This document shows positions 23,145-32,224 of a DNA stretch of 64,000 bases, in pieces; within the stretch, counting starts at the first letter, position 1, and each line of letters starts with the position of its first letter. A model generated the notes under the pieces. That model was not told the origin of the DNA. It ran no database searches and saw only the letters and a list, made by a program, of their open reading frames with translations. This stretch comes from Saccharomycopsis fibuligera x Saccharomycopsis cf. fibuligera. Lineage: Eukaryota > Ascomycota > Saccharomycetes > Ascoideales > Saccharomycopsidaceae. Position numbers and translations under genes: made by a program. Location of the stretch: assembly GCA_001936135.1 (NCBI GenBank), contig CP012816.1, positions 1,553,501-1,617,500 of the forward strand. Reading direction: 5' to 3'.

Positions 23145-23769
23145 TGTTGCGAACATTTTCCTTTGTTGTGTTCGCATTCCTGATCAGTCTGCGTTCACAA
23201 CTGACAGAAGGATCCTTCAAGTTGTCGAAAATATTATATAAAGGCCAGCGGCGTGTTCCTTTTAACTTGTCTATATAGCGAAGGGCCGAACATACCCATC
23301 GATAATGTTGGATTTATACCAATTAACATCTTTCATACCGTCCATTTGGTATAATCTCCTTTTTGGTAAACTGCCTTTTGCGGCCGAGAACATTTGAGCG
23401 CACGCAAGTTGCTAAGGAGAACAACATCAAAGATGTGATGGAAAATTTTTCATCACCTGAGCATTATGGGTGAGTAATGAAATTATTATATATAGTCTGA
23501 AAGACAGAATGTTTTTATTAAATGATATAGTTTATAATAAGTAAGGAAATATAAGTCCAATTTCATTACTAAAGAAAAATATTAGTATCTCAGTAAGTGG
23601 CTATCCTTCACTACTAGAGGAGAGACTAGTCTAACCAGTGCTATCCAGAGGGGACAACCTCAGGTATGGGTAGCAGATATAGTCACTATACTCCGACAGA
23701 TAACGATAATAACCATAACAATACGTGTTTAAAAGTACTTAGTAGGGAACACCCCTTGTAAACACAACA
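23145..23769 (+). mobile_element. Solo LTR, family 1, copy B, split by a later LTR insertion
   Basis: The same family as copy A, in two parts: 23145-23305 and 23704-23769, interrupted by the family 2 LTR and its duplicated GATAA. Its own target duplication GGTGG can be read at 22881-22885 (now on the far side of copy A) and 23770-23774. Copy A therefore inserted later, exactly at the left edge of copy B. Recognisably older and more diverged than the family 2 LTRs. Confidence 0.75.
23306..23698 (+). mobile_element. Solo LTR, family 2, inserted in family 1 copy B
   Basis: 393 bases from TGTTGGATTT to ACTCCGACA, flanked by an exact 5-base duplication GATAA (23301-23305 and 23699-23703). The TGTTGGA start resembles Ty1/copia delta LTRs. 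It is about 98% identical to the copy at 24288-24679, so both insertions are fairly recent. No internal region. Confidence 0.85.
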
Positions 23770-23858
23770 GGTGGTGCTTGAACAAGGAACGAAGACTACT
23801 GTCTCTAATCCTATAAACTTGTATTCTGGATTTATCCTTGATTCATCTTGTATCAATA

Positions 23859-23924
23859 TATTGACGAACATTGTGTTCTATATTGACGAACATTGTGTTC
23901 TATATTGTCGAACATTGGGTTCTA
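23859..23924 (+). repeat. Three tandem copies of a 22-base unit
   Basis: Unit TATTGACGAACATTGTGTTC plus TA, at 23859-23880, 23881-23902 and 23903-23924; the third differs slightly. Related 19-mers occur at 24186-24204 (plus) and 24743-24761 (minus strand), so the motif is scattered through the LTR-rich block. Confidence 0.8.
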
Positions 23925-23927
23925 GAT

Positions 23928-24286
23928 CAACAAACCTGAATACAGCTAAATAATATTTCTTACATAATAAGTCCGTGGATCTTATATTCTGTTGCACGAT
24001 ACGCGTATTTACTACTATTTATAGCGAATTACTGACATGTTTTGTATTCAGTCTGATTATTATTTATATACGGTTCATCCCAATATTATTATGCGTTTAT
24101 TATTATTTAGTTATCTTAGAAATATAAGGCTTTTATATCCAATAACTATGAACCCTGAGATATCTGCATTCAGAAAATATGTAACTGACGAATATTGAGT
24201 CCTAAATACGGTAATCCTGTTTCACGGTAACAGATCTGTGAAGTTATTCAGTAATAAATATTGGTTATCTGTATTCAGGTTTGTTG
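23928..24286. repeat. Block bounded by 18-base inverted repeats
   Basis: CAACAAACCTGAATACAG at 23928-23945 is exactly reverse-complemented at 24269-24286, with weaker matching further in. About 320 bases of AT-rich sequence without a reading frame lie between. The right arm abuts the family 2 LTR at 24288. Could be the remnant of a small inverted-repeat element or of older LTRs; the family is not recognisable. Confidence 0.5.
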
Positions 24287-24287
24287 G

Positions 24288-24679
24288 TGTTGGATTTATA
24301 CCAATTAACATCTTTCATACCGTCCATTTGGTATAATCTCCTTTTTGGTAAACTGCCTTTTGCGGCCGAGAACATTTGAGCGCACGCAAGTTGCTAAGGA
24401 GAACAACATCAAAGATGTGATGGAAAATTTTTCATCACCTGAGCATTATGGGTGAGGAATGAAATTATTATATATAGTCTGAAAAATAGAATGTTTTTAT
24501 TTAATGATATAGTTTATAATAAGCAAGGAATATAAGTCCAATTTCATTACTAAAGAAAAATATTAGTATCTCAGTAAGTGGCTGTCCTTCACTACTAGAG
24601 GAGAGACTAGTCTAACCAGTGCTATCCAGAGGGGACAACCTCAGGTATGGGTAGCAGATCTAGTCACTATACTCCGACA
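24288..24679 (+). mobile_element. Solo LTR, family 2, second copy
   Basis: 392 bases, TGTTGGATTT to ACTCCGACA, in the same orientation as the copy at 23306 and about 2% different from it. The 5-base flanks (GTTGG and TAACC) do not match, so this copy may have arisen by recombination between elements. It ends 186 bases before the tRNA-Ser gene, within the window used by Ty1-type elements upstream of Pol III genes. Confidence 0.85.
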
Positions 24680-24865
24680 TAACCACATAGTGGTTTCTAG
24701 AAAGTATTAAATAAGATCATTCCGTAACTGTATCTGTTAGTCTAGAACTCAATGTTCGTCATATACAGTGGTGTGTTATTAAAAAAATGCTCGAAATGGA
24801 CAAAACAGCATGAGACAGACTAATCAGAGCTATAAATTTGTATCGATGTTAAGAAAACCAAATTA

Positions 24866-24966
24866 GTTACAGTGGCCGAGTGGTTAAGGCGATGCCCTGC
24901 TATGGTTTAAACTAAGCTGATAGGCATTGCGGTTTCCGTGCGCAGGTTCGAATCCTGTCTGTAACG
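24866..24966 (+). tRNA. tRNA-Ser (GCU) with intron
   Basis: Acceptor GTTACAG pairs with CTGTAAC, discriminator G. D arm GGCCGAGTGGTTAAGGC, anticodon stem ATGCC/GGCAT, anticodon GCT at 24899-24901, and an intron of about 19 bases at 24903-24921 after position 37. A long variable arm (TGCGGTTTCCGTGCG) marks a type II serine tRNA; T arm GCAGGTTCGAATCCTGT. It reads AGC/AGU codons, so it is not the CUG-decoding tRNA. A T run just after 24966 is the likely Pol III terminator. Confidence 0.96.
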
Positions 24967-25331
24967 CCATTTTTTTTGACGCTTCAAATTTTTTACTTTA
25001 CATTTCATTATTTTTTGCTTTAAAAAGCCCCAGATAGTTATCTTCTAAGAGTTCCTGTAACGCATCAAATTCGTCAAACGCAAAGTAAAAGCTGTTCAGG
25101 TAACCTGTAATTGAAAGTCTTTGCCAGTGTGCTCTGCCATATTGAAGCATGCATAATCACCGGGTAAACTAGCTAACAAACGCGAAAAAAAAAAAAAAAA
25201 AACTAAAATTAAAATAGCTGAGAAATACTGGCGATGAGCTAGAAAAGACAGAGGTAAATAAAAAGAAGGTCAGCCTAGCCTGTTCAATTAAGATCAGGAT
25301 CAACAGAGTATCAAGCCTATATTCAAATGCC
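24967..25331. other. tRNA-Ser terminator and RAD18 promoter
   Basis: Begins with the T8 terminator at 24970-24977. An A run lies at 25185-25202. No other gene is seen. Confidence 0.5.
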
Positions 25332-27557
25332 ATGGCAAGTTTTTATTCAAAGCCAGCGTCAAACGCAACGGAAATAGACTGGTTTAATAGTGGATTTACT
25401 CCACTTTCTCAACTTGATGCCCTTTTGCGCTGTGTCATTTGCAAATCACACTACGCGGCTCCGGTTATATCGCTGGCATGTCAACACTCGTTCTGCTCTT
25501 TTTGCATCCGAAGCTTTTTTACAGCAGCTAGTAGTGCTAGCAGTGACAGTACTAATCGTTGTCCTGTGTGTGGTGTTGAGGTCATTGAGAGTCAGTTAGT
25601 GCCAGTACCAGTGCTTGAGGAACTTGTGGGGTGGTATGCGGGCAACGCTCCCAGTTTGAGTGCAGTGATTGAAAGAAATGGAAATGGCAGTAACAATAAC
25701 AGCAACGGCAAAGATGACAGGGGAAGTATATTTGCAGATTATGAGGTTGATGGATCCGTGCTGAGTGTTGGTGAAGTAGCGCGAAATGGGAGCAATCAAC
25801 CAATCGAAATAGGCAGCCAAGATAGCAATAACTATAATGGTTATGTGGGTCTTCAAAATGGAAAGAAACGAGCATATAAAAACCTCCTGAATGATAATAT
25901 GAGTTACAATAGTTTCAACAGTAATAGAGAATGTGAGCCAATAGCAAAGAAGAATACCAGATCAGCAACAATTTTATCCTCACCAACATCAACATCGTCA
26001 TATTTTTACATACCCCGCAAACTCACCGAAGCTAGTTCTTCGAAAAAAATGAAGGATAGCGGTCGTCATAAAGTTACTACCGCTTTGCAAAACGGAAGGC
26101 CGAAGAGTCGAAATTTGTTTTCCATAACCGATGTTTTGAATAAGAAGAATAAAGACACTAAAGATGGTGTAGGAGAAGGCAGCCAGACGATGACTAGAAA
26201 TGGGTCACTGAGAAATGTGCGGCACGAACCTATTGTGATTGAAGACGTTAATTGTGTTGAAAGCGATCGAAATATTGTGGTGGAAATTTCAGATGAAGAG
26301 GAAGAGGAGGATGAAGGAGAAATTAGCACTGTATCAACGAACACGCAAACGTTGGAAATTGAGCTGCAGAAGATACAGCAAAACGGCAGCCAGAGGGTCA
26401 AAGGTAAAGACGAGGATGCTTATGAACTCGTTGACAATGCGGATAAGCTTGGAAGCGATTTAGATGATTTTGATGATTTTGGGGCAGAATTAGCGGACTA
26501 CGCCGATGAGAAGCGGAAAAATAGGTCTGGAGATGAGCGAATATTTTCATTGAAAAAGAAAGAAAGAAATAGTCAATTACCTTTAAAGGGTTTCATGAAA
26601 AATAAAGGAGGAGGAGGTGTGAACGAAGCTTCGAGCAGCTGCTTGAAATACAGCGCGTCAAAGATAAATATTCCAGAGCAGGAGTTATTAGTAAAGGATG
26701 TGGTTGAATCAGATCAAAATGGAACCGACGACATTATTAGTAACAAAGCGCGCAATGATACCACTAACAGAGAAAACAATAAAGCTAACATAAACAAAGA
26801 TGCAGCTAATATAAGTGACGCAAACATAGCAAACGCTAGTCAAACACAGCTCAATAGTGCGGTAACACTTTTTGAATCACCCACTTCTCGCCCAAGATAC
26901 TTGGATACCACCGCAAGTGCACACAATAATCACCACAGCAATAGCAATATGAAAAAAATGCCAAAGCTCAATTTCAGTCTTCTTTCATTACCTAAGCTTC
27001 GTGAAAAGCTTAAACAGCATAAACTTCCGGCACACGGTACCAAAGCCGAGCTTCAGGATCGTTACAACTATTTCCAAATGCTTTGGAATGCAAATTTGGA
27101 CTCGATGCATCCAAAATCCCGAAGCCATCTCATGGAAAAGCTAAGTGACTGGGAAAGAATCAAGAATTTGGATGCACATAACAAGAGCTTGTTTAAGGAT
27201 TTTAATGATGAAGCCGGCGTTGGCAATAGCTCAAACCAGGAAGAAGGCGACGATGGCCACAGCAGAAACGGCGTACTGCTTCAGGATTCTGTCAGTGCTG
27301 AAGAACGATGGAAGAGAAAGTACAAGGACGAGTTTCGGGAGTTAGTGCAAAAGGCTAAGCAGAGCATGAGGAAGAGTGCCGCAAAATCTAGTGGCGATGA
27401 TGCAAATGAGGTGAAAGACGTGCATAAGTTGAATAGCAGTACCTCTGCTACAAAAACAAATGCTGCTCGTGCTATGGATGATTTAAATGAAAAAGGCGCT
27501 GACAAAGAACACAATGCGAGCAGAGACTTTGACACTGCAAGCTATCCGGCTAGCTAG
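25332..27557 (+). CDS. RAD18: Rad18-like E3 ubiquitin ligase (RING + SAP), enlarged
   Basis: N-terminal C3HC4 RING: C34, C37, C50, H52, C55, C58, C77, C80, preceded by LSQLDALLRC, the Rad18-type entry. A SAP-like domain follows at about residues 545-590 (SLPKLREKLKQHKLPAHGTK). Rad18 with Rad6 mono-ubiquitinates PCNA Lys164 for translesion synthesis. At 741 residues it is far longer than usual (about 400-500); the middle is acidic and low in complexity (for example SDEEEEEDEGEI). I do not see the C-x2-C...H-x3-C UBZ finger that Rad18 normally has between RING and SAP. Codon 48 (25473-25475) is CTG in a place where Ser suits the RING consensus. The gene is likely RAD18, but a divergent relative is possible. 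Confidence 0.72.
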   Translation: MASFYSKPASNATEIDWFNSGFTPLSQLDALLRCVICKSHYAAPVISLACQHSFCSFCIRSFFTAASSASSDSTNRCPVCGVEVIESQLVPVPVLEELVGWYAGNAPSLSAVIERNGNGSNNNSNGKDDRGSIFADYEVDGSVLSVGEVARNGSNQPIEIGSQDSNNYNGYVGLQNGKKRAYKNLLNDNMSYNSFNSNRECEPIAKKNTRSATILSSPTSTSSYFYIPRKLTEASSSKKMKDSGRHKVTTALQNGRPKSRNLFSITDVLNKKNKDTKDGVGEGSQTMTRNGSLRNVRHEPIVIEDVNCVESDRNIVVEISDEEEEEDEGEISTVSTNTQTLEIELQKIQQNGSQRVKGKDEDAYELVDNADKLGSDLDDFDDFGAELADYADEKRKNRSGDERIFSLKKKERNSQLPLKGFMKNKGGGGVNEASSSCLKYSASKINIPEQELLVKDVVESDQNGTDDIISNKARNDTTNRENNKANINKDAANISDANIANASQTQLNSAVTLFESPTSRPRYLDTTASAHNNHHSNSNMKKMPKLNFSLLSLPKLREKLKQHKLPAHGTKAELQDRYNYFQMLWNANLDSMHPKSRSHLMEKLSDWERIKNLDAHNKSLFKDFNDEAGVGNSSNQEEGDDGHSRNGVLLQDSVSAEERWKRKYKDEFRELVQKAKQSMRKSAAKSSGDDANEVKDVHKLNSSTSATKTNAARAMDDLNEKGADKEHNASRDFDTASYPAS

Positions 27558-29157
27558 CTGAAGCATTGCGGGCTTTGAAGCTTTTGTCAACTTTGCATCT
27601 TTGAAGCTGCGTCTTGTATTGTATGATTACTCTGCGCCTCATTGTAATATTACGCTCCATTGCATTTACTCTTTTTTAGTGGTACATGGATAACTTTCAA
27701 ATCTGTAGTATTTGCTCGGGGTCTATCTGGGCATGTTGTAAAGCAGCCATTCGCCTTGCCTTGGTACTGAAGACAGTTGCCTGGCTATCAAACGATTGGA
27801 ACGCTCAGCAGAGCAGAGAATGAAGCAATTCAAACTGCCAAGGTAAAGTTCTTGAAAGGTATGCAAAGAACAGCAAAACAAAACGAAACGCTTGGTCTCA
27901 AAGGCGTCACCGTTCCATTGGCGACATAATTCCGGTCTTCCTATCTCGATCTCACCCATGTTGGGGTTGTGCATCGCAGCACAAACCTCGCTGCCAGTTG
28001 TAGTGCTTTTAGTAGAGAATGAGTGCAGGCCTCTGTGTGAGGTTGGGATGAGTCATCACGTGACACAATTACATAATACATTAGCAAACATGCAAAATGC
28101 CAAGCACACGCACAATTACTAAACGCCCCAAACAGAACGCTCGCGTTTAACGAAAGTGACAATAGAAACACACAAACGGCAAACTAGCAACTCTCAAATA
28201 GCAGCACGCCAACATGGTGGCCATGGGGAGCAAAAGCCGTGCGGAAAGTTCCAAGGAGCACAGTCAGTGTACACAGGATGTCGATTTTAACAACCAGCCC
28301 TGCTGTGGGTTGTTCAGTCGCAGAGCCATGACCGTCTCGCGTAGTATGTACACCACAGTAAAGCAGCCTAGCAGCCTAGCTCCGCGAAAAAGGCGCGTGG
28401 CTGGCAGATAGATCGGAAAACTCTGTAGGTCTCATCTTGCCATATTTACAATAAACTGGTTAGCAGTACTTTTTGCCTTGAAGACCATAGTGTTCCAGCT
28501 TCATTTCGGGACTCAAAAGACCTTCATCAGCACTGTCAAGGAGCGCTTTCATCGCCGTCGCCGTCCCTCGCTGCTCGGTCTGGGAAGCAAGCACTCCACT
28601 CTATTTCCTTCAGCTCAACTCTGTTGTTCAGCAACGCGGCAGGGAACACAAGCACCGTTGTTGCTTCATTGCTGGCTCCCCGTACACACTCAGCATCTAA
28701 CCTGTCACCCATCTATCTACATTTAGACCGCATCACGCCCTGCCAGCTTTTCCAGTTGCAACGCATCTTGCTTTCGAATTTCATCTACAAGCGCTTGTCC
28801 TCGCTTGCACTCATCTTCCATCTTCCACCTATCTTCCGTCTTCCCATCTCGTCCCATCTCGGTTCCAGCCCTCTATTTTCAACGATTGTGTGGCACCGCT
28901 GTCTTAGATTCTTTTTTATCCATCGGTGTTTCCTCCATTCACTTGTGCTACTTTTTTTTCCTTACCTCATCCCTGCTGTACATTGTCACATAGTCCGTTC
29001 GATTTCTCACCAGATCGCTCACTGAGATCAGGGCAGATATCAAACAACTGAAACGACAACCCATCGTTAGCATCACCGACGCTATTGTCATCACGGCCGG
29101 ATTCCCAAATCATTAGCGCCGAGTAGAACTACAGACCTCCATCAAAGACATAATATA
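27558..29157. other. Long region upstream of the arrestin-like gene
   Basis: 1.6 kb without a supported gene. It holds a perfect TCACGTGA at 28056-28063 and a pyrimidine-rich, C-rich stretch from about 28530 to 29030 ahead of the next ATG, suggestive of a long promoter or 5' leader. Frames of up to 133 codons here are low-complexity and not conserved to my eye. Confidence 0.45.
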
Positions 29158-31359
29158 ATGCCTAGTGAGCCTTTCGTGGTAAACTTGGGCGCTTCCAACC
29201 ACAGTCCTGTGAGAGGCTGTCCTGGCGTCCCCAAGACTTGTCCTCGTGTTGACAGCGTCTTGGAGATTCGTTCCAAAAACGGCTCCTCGTTTGCCATAAA
29301 CACAATCATTCTTGAGCTCAACACCATCCAATCGGTCAGCGTTCCTGCAAATGGCGGCTTCAGCTCCACGGACGCTTCGAGAAAATACTGTATCTACAAA
29401 AACACCATCTACAAGAGTTCTGACGACAACAAGCCGGAAAGGATTCTCGGAATGGATTTGCCCTTTGTTATCCCGTTGAACAAAGATGTCGTTTCTAGTG
29501 GTAGAAATTCGCGCTGGAATGCTAAAACGGTCCATAACTTGACTGTTAGAATTGGTTGGTGCGGATCCAAGCTAGAAGTTTTTTCAATTTCTTTTCCCCT
29601 AATTATCAAAAGATACGACACGTTACCGTTGTATCGCCAGTTTAACGAACCAATTACCAAGACCATTGACTCCCCGGACAGAAACATTCTTGTGGAGTAC
29701 TCGTTACCAAACACGTCGGTGGGGCCCAAAGATGAGCTTTTAATATTTATGAAAATCTTCCCCAACCAAATTTTCCTAAACAACCTTGAGAAACTCAATT
29801 CGTCTACCGCCAGTAAGAGATTATCTTTCATGAAACGCAAGCCACCAGTATTCAAGCTCAAAAAAATATATTTTGAACTACGGGAAGTGTTGATTTGCCA
29901 TGAGGGCGGGTTAGGGTCCAAACAGACTAAACTCCTTTACAAGCAACAAGACTTTGATGCCGAATTAGGACCTGATGGCATCACTACGCAAATTTCATTT
30001 GACTTTCCCTCGGACGTGAAAAACATCATATCTAATTCTTCGTCAAACGCATTGAATGCTGCGTCACAGTTGAAAAAATTGCCGTTGGGTTCGCTAAATT
30101 CAAATAACAGCCATAATCTAAGCAGCAGTATCAGCGCTACCATTGACAAAAAAAGCAACAACAATAGCGCCAACAGCAATAGGCACAGTATTGATGGATA
30201 CAGCAGACCCCAGCTATCGAAACGGTTAACTGGTGGCTTGCTTTCAAATAATAAGCGCCGTAGCTTGGATTTGAAGAACTCAGGGTCCATCAATTCTTTA
30301 TCTTCAGGCACGCTAGTAGTTGAAGACGACTTGAACAGCAGCAACGTGGGTGCGGGCACTGGCGCTGATGCACATACAAATACAAACGCAAAAGCCAACG
30401 CTGCTGTTGCTTCTGCTACCGCAAATAGTTCGTTTGATGACTCAAGCAACGATAGCGTTCAGTTGATGGAAATAAAACCAATGCCATCGGTTCAATCCAT
30501 GGGACTAAATAACAATCATAAAACTTTGACCACCAACACAAAACTTCTTGAGGAAGTTAATACTGGGGTGCCGTTGACCCACATGCAAGGCTTTACCACA
30601 AACGGTAAACTTTTCTCCATCAAGTATGAGTTAGTATTCAAGATCAAAGTAAATAACTGTCCTGCGATCAAGTTCTCCCAACCGGTAACCGTGTCGCCAT
30701 ATGATCGGATTCAGAGTGCTAAGATTTTGAAATGGATCATCAAAGAATGGGATATGGCTCAATTTATCAATAATACCACGTTTCAGACAAATTTCAATAA
30801 CGAAAAAGTGAACTATATAAACAGTTTTACCGCTAGCACATCTAGTGATGATAGCGGCGAAGAATTTGATAATAATAACACCCCGCGCCAGCTTCATAAG
30901 AGAAGCCAAACGGTTGATGACTCACATTTCAGAGCTAGCATCAACCTTTCTGCTAGCTACAATCATAACCAAAAAAACAACATTAGCCAGTTTTTAACCC
31001 GCAGCATGAATAGTAACAGTATCAGCCATAACAATAATTACACCTACGGCAGCAGCCCAAACGCCAAAAACAATAACAATAGTGGCTATTTTGACTATAC
31101 TATTGGCGCATTTCGCAGAAGCGCCACCGGCATTGATGCTGCTTTAGGAAGCGGCCAAAATTTCTATAATCCATCAAGCAGTCTCAATGGCTATGGCAAT
31201 GCCAATGGTAACGAGGCAGATCAATACGGGTTAACTGTATATCAGAGCAAGCCATTCCATGTATACAGACCGCAGAATCAGATGGATTGGAAATTATTGG
31301 GGTTGTCTGAAAAAGCCATTGGCGCTTATGGGAAGTCTTTGGTTCATTATATTGATTGA
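29158..31359 (+). CDS. Arrestin-like protein (alpha-arrestin type), probable
   Basis: The N-terminal half looks like a beta-sandwich of the fungal arrestin-related group: LEIRSKNGSSFAINTIILEL, then RILGMDLPFVIPLNKD and TVHNLTVRIGWCG. A second part with YFELREVLICHEGG and LFSIKYELVFKIKVNNCPAI resembles an arrestin C domain. Between and after these are Asn/Ser-rich linkers (residues about 310-440 and 550-680). Arrestin-related proteins recruit Rsp5 to membrane transporters; I see no PPxY motif, so recruitment would be indirect if it occurs. The end SKPFHVYRPQNQMDWKLLGL looks conserved-like but is unknown to me. 733 residues. I cannot name an orthologue. Confidence 0.5.
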   Translation: MPSEPFVVNLGASNHSPVRGCPGVPKTCPRVDSVLEIRSKNGSSFAINTIILELNTIQSVSVPANGGFSSTDASRKYCIYKNTIYKSSDDNKPERILGMDLPFVIPLNKDVVSSGRNSRWNAKTVHNLTVRIGWCGSKLEVFSISFPLIIKRYDTLPLYRQFNEPITKTIDSPDRNILVEYSLPNTSVGPKDELLIFMKIFPNQIFLNNLEKLNSSTASKRLSFMKRKPPVFKLKKIYFELREVLICHEGGLGSKQTKLLYKQQDFDAELGPDGITTQISFDFPSDVKNIISNSSSNALNAASQLKKLPLGSLNSNNSHNLSSSISATIDKKSNNNSANSNRHSIDGYSRPQLSKRLTGGLLSNNKRRSLDLKNSGSINSLSSGTLVVEDDLNSSNVGAGTGADAHTNTNAKANAAVASATANSSFDDSSNDSVQLMEIKPMPSVQSMGLNNNHKTLTTNTKLLEEVNTGVPLTHMQGFTTNGKLFSIKYELVFKIKVNNCPAIKFSQPVTVSPYDRIQSAKILKWIIKEWDMAQFINNTTFQTNFNNEKVNYINSFTASTSSDDSGEEFDNNNTPRQLHKRSQTVDDSHFRASINLSASYNHNQKNNISQFLTRSMNSNSISHNNNYTYGSSPNAKNNNNSGYFDYTIGAFRRSATGIDAALGSGQNFYNPSSSLNGYGNANGNEADQYGLTVYQSKPFHVYRPQNQMDWKLLGLSEKAIGAYGKSLVHYID

Positions 31360-32224
31360 CTGGTTTTGAGATTTGTCAAGTGTCTCATGCCTTTTTTCTT
31401 TTTTTTTTTTGCTTTGTTCAATTCTTTCGGATTTCAAGTGCTTCTCATTGTTCCTGCATTATCTCATTTTTTTGACTACTTTTTTTTTTATTTTTTTTAG
31501 TTTACTGCATCACCCCTGAGCCATACTTCTTTTCTTTCAGGCTGTAAGATTACGCTTGATCATTTTGTATAACTAGGATTTTCCATTTTATCTTTCTTTT
31601 TCAATGGTTGTTTTATCGCTTCTTTACTTTTGCTGATTGCTTTTTGATTTCGTTGCCATTTGCTCTTTACTGCGTACCTTTCATCATGCCATCTTGTTTA
31701 TTATATTGTGCTTTATTTTAAATTTTTTTTTTTTTTTTTTTTTTTTTTTCTATCTCGAGACATGAATATCCACTTTCTTATTCTCGACGGTTCCCTACCG
31801 TCTTGCCATCTTTTTGAATATTTTGCTGCTGTGCTCAGCGGGATTTCGGAATAACCAAAGGCTTTCTATTGTGCTTAGGCCTCTTTTTGCCGTACAGCGT
31901 GCGTAAGCGTTTGAGTGCAAGCTCTTAAAGTGACTCTGCAGCCTGAAGTGAAGCAAAACGAAAAATATTGCTTTAAGGTTTTGTATGTCTTGTGTGGGCA
32001 GAATAAGCTCGCCGTCGTCAATCTACCGATTGGCGCGGGCTTGACTGTTTTTGCCAAAACATTTTACAGTTGCCTGCGATTCTGGCTCTCCGGCTTACCT
32101 CACTTACATGCTTACAGACTCACGCTCTTTTCGCTAAAAACGTTTATAACTTTGTTACCAAAAGAAAATAATAGATAAATAAACAAGGTGAACCCGTACC
32201 CGATGGGCTGCGACCGCGCCGACC
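31360..32224. other. Convergent intergenic region
   Basis: T-rich 3' region of the arrestin-like gene with a run of 27 T at 31723-31749; base composition shifts towards higher GC near 32200. No gene seen. Confidence 0.5.

Noticed and set aside
23306-24679. The two family 2 LTRs as the ends of one full element
   Set aside because: The 590 bases between them hold the rest of a family 1 LTR and non-coding repeats, and the first copy has its own target duplication, so they are separate solo LTRs.
28214-28411. 65-codon frame starting MVAMGSKSRAES
   Set aside because: No recognisable domain and no supporting context; lies in a long promoter-like region.
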